64,000 bases of DNA, taken from Gnetum montanum. Taxonomy: Eukaryota; Streptophyta; Gnetopsida; Gnetales; Gnetaceae. Position numbers and translations under genes: made by a program. Under the pieces are notes generated by a model. It ran no database searches. It saw only the letters and a list, made by a program, of their open reading frames with translations, and was not told where the DNA came from. Positions 12,769-23,866 of the stretch are shown one piece after another; within the stretch, counting starts at the first letter, position 1; every line of letters starts with the position of its first letter. The stretch spans positions 174,558 to 238,557 of the forward strand of contig MNCI01034695.1 of NCBI GenBank assembly GCA_015680685.1, given 5' to 3'.

Positions 12769-13708
12769 TCTAAAGCATATATAAAATTTGTTAAAAGATA
12801 TTTACCCTAAAGAGACTTTTCTCATTCTCTTTACATGAAGCATTTTAGTAAGAAGTGAAAACTCACGAGGGAATTTTTTGAATAATATTAAGTTATGATT
12901 CTTTTCCAACTTGAAAGGAAGGATTTTTTAGAATTGATTGTAAGGATGAAAACCTAAAAGTGCATCCCCAAAATTTTTGCACTTTTCCTTTAGACTATTT
13001 CTTCATTAATATGATGTATTTAAATTTTTAAATATTATTATTCTTTTTTTAGAGTCCAACATCCCCACTTAACATAAGAAATAGTACATATGAGTTGTTT
13101 GAATGATATGGATAATAACAATAAACTTTTTATGTGTTAAAAGCTTTTAGTCATTTCACTTATAAATCTTTTTCTCAATTTTCTTGACTATGAGGATCCA
13201 ATACCAAAAAAACCTATTTAACAACTTAAAGATATTTAATTTTTCTTTAAAATGCCAAAATTTATAAAAGCCTAATCTTGAAAATGTATGTTATAAAAAA
13301 AATAGAAGAGTTTGAACAATTAATCCAAGATCATCAAAGTCTATAATATTCACCAACATCGTAGAAAAGTTGATTTCGAATAGTATTATCATTTCTTATT
13401 ATAAAAAAGGCCATGTACAAAAATGCATATTTAATAATGCAAGAACATTTTTCAATAAAAATTTCTAATAGAAAATTAAATTCTTAATATTTTTGAATAG
13501 CATGACATGGAAAATCTATAGCAAGGATAAAAAGATACTATGCTTGTTACCTGAATATGAACTTACAGCTAAAAATATTAATAATGCAAAAATTTGTAGA
13601 AATTAGTGTAGTCATAATAAAAATGCTTATCAATTTATCTTTAAAAATCATAATTACAAAAAAGATAAAAATAATTTCATTCAATCCTATCATAGGATTT
13701 AATATAAT
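12769..13708 (-). pseudogene. LINE, 3' segment of copy split by element B
   Basis: The minus strand from 13708 downward continues a LINE reverse transcriptase: right at the edge it reads KSYDRIE followed by a stop where W is expected, i.e. the LINE motif KAYDRIEW. Further on LFILAIDFPCHAIQKY and then FFIIRNDNTIRNQL fit the region of the second catalytic motif and following helices. The upstream half is at 20936-21800, beyond element B. Many stops; dead. Its 3' end is cut off at the element A LTR. Confidence 0.7.
13704..13708. other. Target-site duplication of element B, left copy
   Basis: ATAAT next to the left LTR; the right copy at 20936-20940 is ATAAC, four of five identical, as expected for an old 5-bp duplication. 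Confidence 0.7.
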
Positions 13709-14534
13709 TGATGAGTGGTGAGGTACCCCTACACTCAACCATACGAATATGAGCGTAACATGTGCAATCCAGTCGAAGTCTGCAGACTAAGTGCCTACAC
13801 GCCTCATGGAACACTTAATGTTAATTATTCGTTATCTTCCTAGACTTACCTATATTTGTCACAGTGTATGGTTAAGTAAGTCCGAGGTATATGATTTTTA
13901 TAGCTTTTTTGTTTTATCTCCTATGCTATTGAGGTGAAGGGTTCGAGAAATTAATTAACTAACTCTAACTAACTAACTAAGTCTTAATTAACCTAGCATT
14001 GGCATCCGTTCCAACTTACCGTTCACACCCTAAACCAATGCAACCTTGGTTACCAAATGCTAATCGTTACTGGGATCACCAAGCATAACGCACATGCTCA
14101 AAGTGGTCATACGAAGGCACTTAACTAGGAGAGAGGGTTTGAGAGAGATTTAATAACTATTAAAGCATTAAATGAAAAATAGTAAATAATAGTAAATAAA
14201 ATCCTAATTAGACTATTCCATGCACTACAAGGTTTATCCAGGAAGTTCTTCTTTATTACTATACACAAAATTATGTTTAGGTACAATGTTTGCTCGAATA
14301 AAGATCCATTCACTTTGGAGCTCCTACTGTGGGAACATGGAAAATATTCTATCTCTAGAGGGATCAAACTGCCAGAGTTTCCTGATGGTCTAGGCCTAAA
14401 ATTGAAAACAAGGGAGAGTCACCTCTTATTTATACACTTGGCGGTGCACCGTGATATCATGTACACAATATCGTGGGGGATGACACGATATCACATATGC
14501 AATATCATGGCCCATGTGATATCGTGTCCCATCA
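13709..14534 (-). repeat. Element B 3' LTR
   Basis: 826-bp LTR, TGATGAGTGG to CCCATCA. It is clearly homologous to 20093-20935 and to 60462-61253. It keeps a minus-strand TATA box (GTATAAATAAG, 14425-14435). Its last 90 bases hold several GATATC-centred palindromes in the upstream (U3) part. Confidence 0.9.
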
Positions 14535-14547
14535 TACCCCCATGACT
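14535..14547 (-). other. Polypurine tract of element B
   Basis: Minus strand AGTCATGGGGGTA immediately before the LTR start TGATGGG. An almost identical tract adjoins the LTR at 61253. Confidence 0.75.
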
Positions 14548-14712
14548 GAATAAAAACTTGTCCTTGAGTTTCTTAGAAAATATTGGGAAGGTATGGGTAT
14601 ATTGAATCAAATGGAACTAATGGGATGACTTGTGAATAGGTCATCATTACAAGACAACATAAAACTGGTGTTCATGACAACAAGAGTAAAATACCTTATT
14701 ACATTAACATTA

Positions 14713-15708
14713 GGCCTTATTTGGTAGGTGAGAAAGAGAGAGAGAAAGAATTGTTGCTGCTGCCAACTCTAGGATTGTGCCTTTCGTTGTCCATCCATAA
14801 GTTAGCCATCGATCTTACTCCTTGCATAGCTACTTCTAGCACTGCTCCATTCCAAGTGTTCCTTCCAGATCCAATCCATTGTTGCATGACTACCATCTGC
14901 ACACACAACACAATTTTTGTATCAGCAAGGGTAAATTAATTTCAATGTAGTTGATACCTTGTTGTGGTGAAAGGTCCATTGGCTAGGTTGTCGTATGGCT
15001 GATTGTGGATCTAGAGATATAGTATTGGTGATTATTGAAGGTATAGGGGTTAAGAGAAAATTGAAAAAATTTTAAAAATTGGGCCCTGTACCCCCATGAC
15101 TTATCACAAACCTTTGGTAGTGATAGAATGGAGAAAGAAAAAGAACAGGAAAGATAGAGAAAACGAGACAATGATAACATCGGTGAAATGGATGTCAAGA
15201 TGGGAATGAACAAAATAATGGAGATTGCAAAAATTTTAGGGGAAATAATTTAATAGATGCATCAAATAAGAATGTTATTGGATCCTCCCCAAAGTAGGCT
15301 GATACCCTTAATGCCCTGACAAACCCACATTCAAAGAGTCCTTAGGCTCGAGGAATGTCATTCGGAACAAGACTTAAAGTCTTAACTACAAGAATTTACC
15401 AAAAATAAAACAATGCATCAACCAAAATATATACACTAATGATACAACCGGAAATGAGGTGAATAATGGAGAGAAGAGAATGGAATGGAATCTCAAGAAC
15501 AAGATGGTGTATAGCCCCTTGTGTGTTTCATGATTAATGTGACTTAGCAGATCCCATTCCAAGTCCAACCTGAAACAAACCACTTCCAGTGACTTTGCAT
15601 TAATGCATTTGGCCAATCCATCCTCTAGAAGAAATAAGAATTCCTTCACCCAAGAGCCACCACCATTCCGATGAAATAAGGAGGAGAGAATGGGAAGCCA
15701 AAAGGGCC
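14713..15708. mobile_element. Probable Tourist/PIF-Harbinger-type MITE inside element B
   Basis: A 996-bp segment flanked on both sides by TTA (14710-14712 and 15709-15711). The ends are imperfect inverted repeats: left GGCCTTATTTGGTAGG, right (reverse complement) GGCCCTTTTGGCTTCC. TTA target duplications and GGSCnnnTTTGG-type ends are typical of Tourist-like elements. No transposase is seen inside. The large size and a polypurine-like 11-mer within it (15091-15101) are unusual, so chance end similarity is possible. Confidence 0.45.
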
Positions 15709-16277
15709 TTACTTAGAGGGAAAATTTTGATTTTAGTTCCATAACTAGTTCTTGTAGCCAAAGGAATTATTTTGTCTAAGGGGTGTGCTTTGAATTCTCA
15801 CTTTTTTTTCCTTGTTTTTATTTTATTTTATGTGTTTATGTGTGAGAACCACACCATGGAAAGCCTTTGTTATTTTTATTTGCTCAGCTTTCCAATGATT
15901 GAGTAATGTCAAAATGGTAAGGAAACTCAAGAAGAAAACATCCAAGCACCCAAGAGAATGGCCAACACAAATGCATCAAGTTTCCTTGAAGTCAGACCCT
16001 TTTCAATCCTTGAGTCCTTCCTTAGTTAGAGAAATTCCCAATCACAAATTCATTAAAGTTCTTATTTAGAAAGGATTGTACATTTCCAAGCTAAGAGACA
16101 CCATAGAACTAGTGAATGTATGGATGAAATGGACTCATTGCTTGCCATATCAAAAGAAACATACCTTAGTATCAACATCATGACTTAAATGTAAAAACCA
16201 AACATTAGCAATCAATATGAAAACAGTTCATACCATCATGAAGAACACTTATTAGGTGACAAACTTACAAGGTGGAT

Positions 16278-16296
16278 CACACACACACACACACAT
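16278..16296 (+). repeat. (AC)n microsatellite
   Basis: About nine uninterrupted CA units within the region between element B protease and 3' LTR. Confidence 0.9.
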
Positions 16297-16326
16297 AAAA
16301 AATGAAAAGGTATAACTATGTTGTAA

Positions 16327-16560
16327 AACAAAAATAAGAAAAGCTAAAGAAATTTGTAAAATAAAAACTTGTAAAATAAAATATATAAAAAAAATGTGTA
16401 AGACAAAAATGTATAAAATCAAAATGTGTAAGACAAAAATGTGTAAAACAAAAATGTGTAAAACAAAAATGCGTAAAACAAAAACGTGTAAAACAAAAAC
16501 TTGTAAAACAAAAGCATGTAAAACAAAAACGTGTAAAACAAAAACTTGTAAAACAAAAAA
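16327..16560 (+). repeat. 15-bp minisatellite AAAATGTGTAAAACA
   Basis: About 14 units of a 15-base repeat (AATGTGTAAAACAAA with G/C and T variants), cleanest between 16400 and 16560. The period is a multiple of three, so the minus strand reads as a repeated FLFYT pentapeptide; this open frame is a repeat artefact, not a gene. It lies just downstream of the protease in element B. Confidence 0.9.
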
Positions 16561-16606
16561 TTAAAGAGAACTAAGGGCCCCAAATGATTAGCATAGGTGA
16601 CGATCT

Positions 16607-16617
16607 CCCCCATGACT
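16607..16617 (-). other. Polypurine-like 11-mer, post-protease copy in B
   Basis: AGTCATGGGGG on the minus strand, about 190 bases past the protease frame, equivalent in position to 8611-8621 in element A. Further copies in B are at 15091-15101 and 17887-17897. Confidence 0.6.
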
Positions 16618-16797
16618 AAATGGAAAGGGAGAGATTCGAAGTAATGAGCACCTATTTGAATTTCTAAGAAGTGTCCAACTTCTCCCAACTAATGTTCTTA
16701 GGTTGCAGGATGGAAATTGGAGACGCTCATATTCCAATGTGTCTATGCCTTCGTTGTTGGCATGAGTTGTTTCTTTAGTTCATTCCATGCATATTTG

Positions 16798-17330
16798 TCA
16801 GTTTCTCTTCCAAGTAGCTATCAACCATGGGGTGTCTACTACTGGTTGTGGTGTTGCTACATACAGGCATCTTTGTCTCACAGTTTCAAGGGCACACCTG
16901 TTGCATGGAGGAGATGTTGTGCATTCCTCCATGTCATCACCCGATGAATCACTGTATGTGATGCATGGAACTTTCCTCTTCTCAATCTTTCCATAAATGT
17001 TTACCTTAGATATTTCCAAGGAAAGATCATGAATTCCTAGGCATGCGTCTACTGTACTTAGCCATGCCCTTCCCATTATAATTGGGAAATCCCCTTCGTT
17101 GTTTTTAAGTTCAATCACCAGGAAATCAGCTCGGTAAGACCAACCACACATAGTGGTAACGATGTCCTCCACCAATCTCAAAGGAATGATGATGGACTGG
17201 TCTGCCAGCTCTAGTTGAATATTTCTCTTCTTAAGTTGGGGCAAGTTCCAGGCTTGATACATTTCTCATGAAATTAAGTGGACTCTCAAAAATGAGTCAA
17301 GAAGAGCCTTATGTGGTTCATTCTCGATGA
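16798..17330 (-). pseudogene. Aspartic protease of element B, active-site glycine lost
   Basis: A minus-strand open frame (17262-16798) with the upstream in-frame extension to about 17330 reads HKALLDSFLRVHLIS, then NIQLELADQSIIIPLRLVED, DFLVIEL and DFPIIMGRAWLS. This is the retropepsin of Ty3/Gypsy elements, which cleaves the Gag/Pol polyprotein. The catalytic aspartate survives, but the DSG/DTG signature reads DSF and the residues after it are altered, and a TGA stop falls between LIS and EMYQAW. The frame continues into a poorly conserved tail instead of reverse transcriptase. It is inactive as it stands. Confidence 0.8.
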
Positions 17331-17349
17331 CATGGAGATAGATTAAGGG

Positions 17350-19860
17350 ACTCCCAGGGTTAGATAATTTGCTAGGAAGGTGGCCTACCTTGATCTAGTT
17401 AGATAGGGTATGTGTTAACATAACTGTATGCATTAAGATCTGTTGTTGGATGGAAGGGAGCACCAAAGCCTTAATTGTTGGAGAGGCATGCATAGACTCA
17501 ACCTCTTGTTGTTGTGAGAGATTATCTAAGCTTTTTCTTCTAAAGAAGGGTCTTCTCTTTTTACGATTGTCAAAACCAGCAGTGTGTTGGATGTTTATGG
17601 CTCTCGTAGCGTTTTGTTGCTGCAGTTGAGTAGGGAGTTCCCCTTACATTGTTGGAGTAGGAGATATGGAAATTGCAGGTGGAATAGGTGCAGATGGAGT
17701 AGGAGGATGCTATGGATATGGAGAGTCTCCCAGAAGAGAAGGAGTCCTTCTAAAGTACTCCTGAACTTGGTAGTAACATTGGGGAGTTGTCTGACTCATG
17801 GAGTCACTTGGAGAAATCGGCTGCTACATGTACTAACCATATGGATTAGGCTACTGGTAAAGGTACTATTGTTTGGACGATGGCATCCCCCATGACTATG
17901 GGTATTTCCACTGTTGATATTGTTTGATGGGTTGTGGTGGAGTTCCACTTGGCTGGTATATCAACGGTTGGTGGAACTATCTTGGGTTATGTTGAGGATA
18001 AGGAAACCTCCAGGGTGTCTATCGTCTGTTAAGTCTAGGGTTGAGCGCATACACCCCAGACTCTTGTAGATGTGAGATGATTGGAAAACATCCTTTAGGA
18101 TTATCATAGTGGAAGGTCTCACATCCACTATCATTATCTATGTTTGAATCCACAACCTCATCAAATATTTTTATTTTCCCCTTACCCTTGTCACGTGCGG
18201 GCCTGAATCTCTCCACTTTTTCTTGTCCTTGTCACTACTTTGTTCCTCCTTAGACTCCTCTATAATTTTTAGGATACTTTCAATTTTACTATCTAAGGAG
18301 CTCCATACCTCTTCTATCTTAGATGCTACTTCTATTATTAGCTTTTAAACTAGCAAGGTCTTTCTGTTCACCAACTCTTTGATTGGTGATTCATCTTGTT
18401 CATCACAAAATCTCACTCCCTTATTTCAAAGAGAGGGATCACGGTTATATTCTTCTACATTTTCCCTTTTTCATAGCTCCCCTTCTTCTTTGGCTACTTG
18501 TTCCAAAAAGTGATGAATTTCATGGGATCTAAGTTCTGATAGTCTCCCTTGGGCATAAGTCCCAAGGGTTCTCCTAGTTTCATACCTTAGCCCATCTACG
18601 AGATAGCATAGTTGATCCCTCTGTGCGTAACCATGGCCAGAGAAACAATGTAACAATGTGTAGTTGCTACCCATGGTAGAATCCAAGGGTTCATGAGTAC
18701 CTTGCTTTCATTCTTGGATCTGCTTATGCAAATTAGAAACTCTAGAGTATGTTTAATAATTATCGTTGAAGAGTTCTAACATCGTACTCCACCTGTTGAT
18801 GGTTTCTGGCTATAAGGACTAGTACAACCTCTCTACTTCCTTGATGAGTGTCCTGGGAAACAACCTCAATTTTTTCCACTCATTCTCTATGCTTTGCAAG
18901 GTGCAGGCATTATGGAATGCCTATAAATGATTTTTTGGATCTGTGTTGTATCCCCCTTCGAAGAGTGGGATGTTATTCATGTCTAAGTGCTTGATCCGAC
19001 TATCTTTTAAATGCCTTGTTGGAATTCTTACTACCTCTATTATATTTAGCATGCTTCAGGTGGCAAGTAGGGGTTTGACATGATCATCTTTTTCATGATG
19101 TCTATGATGTCTCTATTGTTCCCTACTTTCCCTTCATTCATGCCTTGATTCTCTTGATTGTCCTTGTCCTCTCTCTCAACTCTCTTGTCGAGGTCTTTCA
19201 TTTCTCATACTTTTATCCTATCTGTTATGCTCTAGATGGTTGCACCCTAATGTGGAAGGAGAGGGTGAGTGATGTGATGAAGGTGAAGAAGAAGGAGAAC
19301 CATCGCCATGGCGATGTTTCTTGCCTTCTCTTCTGTGGCTTTAGCCCTAATCATGATGATTATTTGAGTGCGCATCCTTGTCATTTGTTGTTGTTCCCTT
19401 GGTAAACAGCTAGTGTTCACGGGGATCAGAACTAGGGTTGTGTATCATGGAGCATAGGTTCTTATACCCCACCTCCTTGTTCTCATTAGGTGGGGGAACA
19501 TCCTTTGATAGAGAACCTGTTATAAGTGGTTCACCATCTCGGATTTCACTTAGGATGTGCAGGACCTCTTTCCCCTTCAATAATGTATGTTGGCTCTCTT
19601 GTCTTAAGTCCCTCATATGTTGTAAGATAGTACGATAGTAATCCCTTGTGTCAAAATCACCTATAATGTGTTCAGCATAGATCTGAGTCATGCTAATTTG
19701 TTCCAAGGCATGGAGGAGCATGTTGGGGACTGCACGATCTGGAGGTAACACTATGTTACCTTGTAAGTTTCTCCAGCGCATCCGTTCATCCTGATGGAGG
19801 ATAAAAGTGAAATTAGGTATATACTCATTGGGATGAGTATATGTCACCCTATATTGTTAA
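17350..19860 (-). pseudogene. Gag of element B
   Basis: N-terminal frame 19847-19410 (starts MTYTHPNEYIPNF) is followed, after frame breaks, by the core at about 18920-18470: AFHNACTLQSIENEWKKLRL, FPRTLIKEVERLY, then LVDGLRYETRRTLGTYAQGR and HHFLEQVAKEEGEL. A frame at 18216-18019 and a Gln/Pro/Tyr-rich stretch (about 17970-17560) complete the C-terminal part before protease. Such proteins form the particle and package RNA. Interruptions are mainly TAG. The layout matches element A gag. Confidence 0.75.
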
Positions 19861-20070
19861 GGAATTGGCTGATTTAGGTTATGTGTTTTTGATTTCCGAT
19901 TGTTGTATTATCCCTAGGTGAAATGCTCTTGTGAGAAGAAGAAGAAGACATTATGTCTTATTGGTGTGCTATTTAACTATTACATAATTTTTGTTTAATT
20001 AACCCTAAGGTTCATTTAAGCTCCTAACAATGTGAGTAATTTCTTATGTTCTACTTAGCACACAAACACT

Positions 20071-20092
20071 GAGTCCCTGACAACAGTGCCAA
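20071..20092 (-). other. Primer-binding site of element B
   Basis: Minus strand TTGGCACTGTTGTCAGGGAC directly after the LTR end. It corresponds to the tRNA-Asp-type site TGGCGCCGTTGCCGGGGA of Athila/Tat elements, with changes that look like C-to-T decay. Confidence 0.75.
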
Positions 20093-20935
20093 TGATAAGT
20101 GGCGAGGTACCCCTACACTCAACCATAGAAATACGAGCATAACACATGTGATCCGGTCGAACTCTGCGGGCTAAGTTCCTACATGCCTCGTGGAACACTT
20201 AAGGTTAATTATTCGTTGTCTTCCTAGACTTACTTGTATTTGTCATGGTGTATGGTTAAGTAAGTCCGAGGTATATGATTTTTATAGCTTTTATGTTTTA
20301 TCTCCTATGATATTGAGGTGAAAGGTTGAAGAAATTAATTAACTAACTCTAACTAAGTAACTAAGTCTTAATTAAGTTAGCGTTAGCATCCATTCCCACT
20401 TACCATTCACACCCTGAACCAATGCAACCTTGGTTACCAAACACTGATAATTGCTAGGATCACCAAGCGTAATGCATGTGCTTGAAGTAGTCATACTGAG
20501 CCACTTAACTAGGAGATAAGGATTGAGAGAGATTTAATAACTAATAAAGCATTAAATGAAAAATATTAAATAAAAGTAAATAAAATACTAATTAGCCTAT
20601 TCCATGCACTGCAAGGTTTATCCTCGAAGTTTGTCTTTATTGCTGTACACAAACTTGTATTCAAGTACAATGTTTGCTCAAATAAAGATTCGTTCACTTT
20701 GGAGCTCCTATTGTGGGCACATGGAAAATATTCCATCTCTGGAGTGATCAAACTGCCAAAGTTTCCCTAGAGTCTGGGTCTAGAATGGAAAACAAGGGAG
20801 AACCACCTCTTACTGATAGAATTGATGGTGCACTACGATATCGTGTACACGATATCGCGGGGGACGACATGATATCGTGTACGCGATATTGCGTGTGATG
20901 TAATATCACAACCCATAAGATATCGCATCCCATCA
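20093..20935 (-). repeat. Element B 5' LTR, TATA box destroyed
   Basis: 843-bp partner of 13709-14534, running TGATAAGTGG to CCCATCA. The position of the TATA box in the other copy here reads, on the minus strand, TCTATCAGTAAG (20809-20820), so the promoter of the transcribing LTR is lost. The U3 end (20830-20935) carries repeated GATATC palindromes, more CG-rich than in the other copy. Confidence 0.9.
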
Positions 20936-20940
20936 ATAAC
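20936..20940. other. Target-site duplication of element B, right copy
   Basis: ATAAC, matching ATAAT at 13704-13708 in four of five positions. Confidence 0.7.
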
Positions 20941-21800
20941 CAAGTTTAAAAATAACAATGGCTTGATGAGACTTAGCAATCCATTTCATACCTTTCCAAG
21001 TAACAACAGCATTATCCTAAATATATCTACCTTGAATAACACTAATTTTTATTAATGTAGCTATTTTGTGATTAATTGATTTTATTATCTAAGTAATATA
21101 TTTGGTGAAAATTTTATGAACCAAATTTCAAAGAGTAAGAGGATGCTACTCTCCAATCTGAAAGAGATCTTAGAAATAAGTTCGATGACTTTTCTATTAA
21201 CTCTTAACTTAAGTAAGTGTTGTTTAATAATTTAAATAAAATAGAAAATGGTTATACACTAATATCTCAATGCTTTTAAAAGGTTCAATTGGAATTGCAT
21301 CAAAACCTAGAGCTTGATCATTGGCCAAGCTAAACATTGTATTCTTAATTTTTTTAACAGAGATATATTGCTTGAGGAGATGATTATGACATTCAAAAAT
21401 AATTTTTGGAAATTGGTTTGAATTAGAAAGAAAACCATCATGTTTAAAGTGTTTAAAGAAAATATATGACAAAAATATCTCTCAAGAATTAATAATAACT
21501 TCTAAAGAATTAGAAATAATAGGATCATCAAATCTTAGAGAATAAATAATAGATAAATTAGCTGTACCTTTTAAAAATTTAAAGAATTTTGTACTCGTTT
21601 CTTCCTCTATCTTCAATAAGGAAAGATGACTCCCCATGAAAGTACTTTTTTCATTATGCATATTACACTTCTATTTGACAAATTGAACATAAGTAAATCC
21701 ATTGAATATCATCACAATACTAATGATGGATCTTTCATGTCATTTAATCACAAATCCATAAGGGGCTTCTTATGACCTCAATTTAGAACTCCATTCTGTA
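20936..21800 (-). pseudogene. LINE, 5' segment of copy split by element B
   Basis: Minus-strand frames read KIKNTMFSLANDQALGFDAI and EPFKSI (21360-21270), the LINE stretch before the RT palm, then QGRYI, DNAVVTWKGMKW and IVIFKLGY right up to the element B boundary. Upstream, near 21640-21560, frames resemble the LINE segment preceding RT (FLIEEE-type, then KFFKFLKG). Joined with 13708 downward, after removing B and one target duplication, the palm motif stays in frame. The endonuclease domain was not recognised; the 5' end is uncertain. Confidence 0.75.
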
Positions 21801-23856
21801 TTCTCCATCATCCATCCATTCTACCCATACCTCACCTCACTATTAATGTTCATGTTCTTCTTTGGTGTCTTTATCTAATATAGTTGAATTATTTTGTAAA
21901 ATTTTCTAGGTTTTGGTCCTTAACTTTCATCAATCTTTAATCATGTATGTGGCCCATGGACTCCTTAGGTTGAGGTTATGTAATGGCAAATAAAGCATGT
22001 GCCTACTATGGGGAGGATCCACTTGCATATCTCTTGGTTGGGTTCATTAACCACCTTATCCAACTATTGTAATTAGAATCTTTTGTGCACCATCTTTTCC
22101 ATCCAACTATGTGTTCCTTTAAATAATTTTATTCAAATCATACATTCTCCATCAACTCTTTGAATTTTTGAGCTTTCAAAGAACCTCTTCAATGATTTCA
22201 TCATATTCTTGGCTTTTTAGAAACTACATAGACCCCAAATTCATTGAAAAATTTCTTGTATTTTTCAAAATATTCAAGTTTGAAAATTTTGTTTATAGAC
22301 CCCATAAATAAGGCCATGTCAATGGAGTCCATGCATATACAAGGTCCAAAATATGCAACCCCATCGATGTATCACAAAGATACTATATATATGCATGACC
22401 TACCTTAGAACTTTTCATATTTTCTCACAAATGCCAAAGGCGTTTTTTCAATTTTTATAGCCTAAAAAATTCTAGAGCCCATAACTTCCTAATTGTTTGT
22501 CCAAATCACTTTTTTCTTTGACTCTATAACTCTCGGAAGTAAGCTATTTATTGTGAATTTCATAAACACACCATTTCTAACAAAAACTATTTCACCATTT
22601 TTCTAACTCCCATAAAGGTTTAAATAAGAAATCAACATTTAAACATCAAATTACAAAATTTAAACCCTTACAACAAGCTTTGGTAACATTTGTAATAAAA
22701 GTCAATTCATAAAATAACAATAAAATAATCAATCTATCATGGTCAAATTATATAAAAGTCTAACTAATTAATGAGATATGATATCCAAATATTTTAAGTT
22801 ACATATTATATCTACTAATCCAAATATGTGTTGTGATGACAAATGGAACCAAAATCAAAACACACTTAGGAAGGAGGATCATCTCAACGAAGGGAGAAAT
22901 ATCCAAAAATGGAAACAGGCCAAGAAGAAGCCTAGGAAGAACCAATTGCATCCCATGCCATAGGACCTCTTAGGAAAGAGGCCAAAGTGGACTCTATCTA
23001 TCAGATTCTAGAACAATTGACAACAATAAAACATTCCCACTGGGATGAGATAATAGCTAAATAAGCAAACCTTGAGGTGCCCTAAACAAATGCTTGCCTA
23101 ACTGAAATCAGATCATGGGAGGTCCATGAGACAATTCTTAAAGAGTTTAGAAACACCACAAAAATTTGCATGTTATAGCCAATCTTCTCCATGAAGCTTT
23201 TAGCCCATGAATCTTAAAGTCAAACTTCATTGTAAATGTGAAAATTGTAACCCATAGTGGGAAATTTCACATACTTTATACTTTTTGGGTTGAAAAATGC
23301 CTTATAAGTGTTCAAATCCTCATCTCCTAAGTGAAAAAGATCACCTAGTATCTATATTTGGGCTTGGTAAGGTCAAAAATCCCTTCTAGAATGCCAAAAA
23401 ATGAAATTTAATGGGTTTCATGGGGTGTATACGTTTTTCTATGCCTGAAACACAATCAAGGGGGTAGATCTCACCTACCCCTAGTGTACAAGGATTGGGG
23501 TGTTGGAAACGTTCCCCCTCAAAGTGGAAGTTCTCCCTAGCCTATAAAATTTCCCCCCTTAGTGTGGAGTCTTCATTCTTAGCATGGAAAAGTCAATCCT
23601 CTAGCATGGAAGCCAGAAAAGTAAAAATTCATCACTTCATGCACTTCAACGTTAACCAACCACTTCAAAAAGCATGGTGGATAGCTCATTGTGCAAGATT
23701 CATCTCTAGCATGAAAGGTGTGCCCTAGTTAATATTTATAGTAAATAGAATGGTTATGCAGGAAAGCACTTACTATATATAGTAACCTCCCAAATTTTGA
23801 CACCCATATCACCTAAAATTGTAGGAAATTTGTAGCCCCACTCATGGACCAAAGAT
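21800..23856. other. AT-rich region, no gene recognised; possible 5' LTR of element C
   Basis: No convincing coding sequence. The distal part may be the U3 of an LTR belonging to element C because a TATA box and a primer-site-like sequence follow at 23857 and 24211, but I could not find a matching second LTR. Confidence 0.3.
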
Positions 23857-23866
23857 CCTATAAAAG
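23857..23866 (+). promoter_or_regulatory. TATA-like box, candidate element C promoter
   Basis: CCTATAAAAG on the plus strand, upstream of the gag-protease remnants of element C in the same orientation. Similar boxes occur in all LTRs of the window. Confidence 0.35.

Larger units (their letters stand above)
13709..20935 (-). mobile_element. Element B: gag-protease-only LTR retrotransposon
   Basis: A 7.2-kb element bounded by direct LTRs (13709-14534 and 20093-20935), each with TG/CA ends, flanked by ATAAT/ATAAC. A primer-binding site at 20071-20092 and a polypurine tract at 14535-14547 put it on the minus strand. The internal region encodes gag (about 19850-17350) and an aspartic protease (about 17320-16798); from there to the 3' LTR no RT, RNase H or integrase is visible. 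This resembles non-autonomous gag-carrying terminal-repeat elements that depend on a partner for reverse transcription. It sits inside a LINE RT domain and itself hosts a probable MITE. Confidence 0.85.

Noticed and set aside
16419-16688. Minus-strand open frame with repeated FLFYT
   Set aside because: It is the translation of the 15-bp minisatellite; the period is a multiple of three, which keeps it open.
19145-19405. Plus-strand open frame MILLIVLVLSLNSL
   Set aside because: Lies antisense to element B gag, no homolog or splice context.
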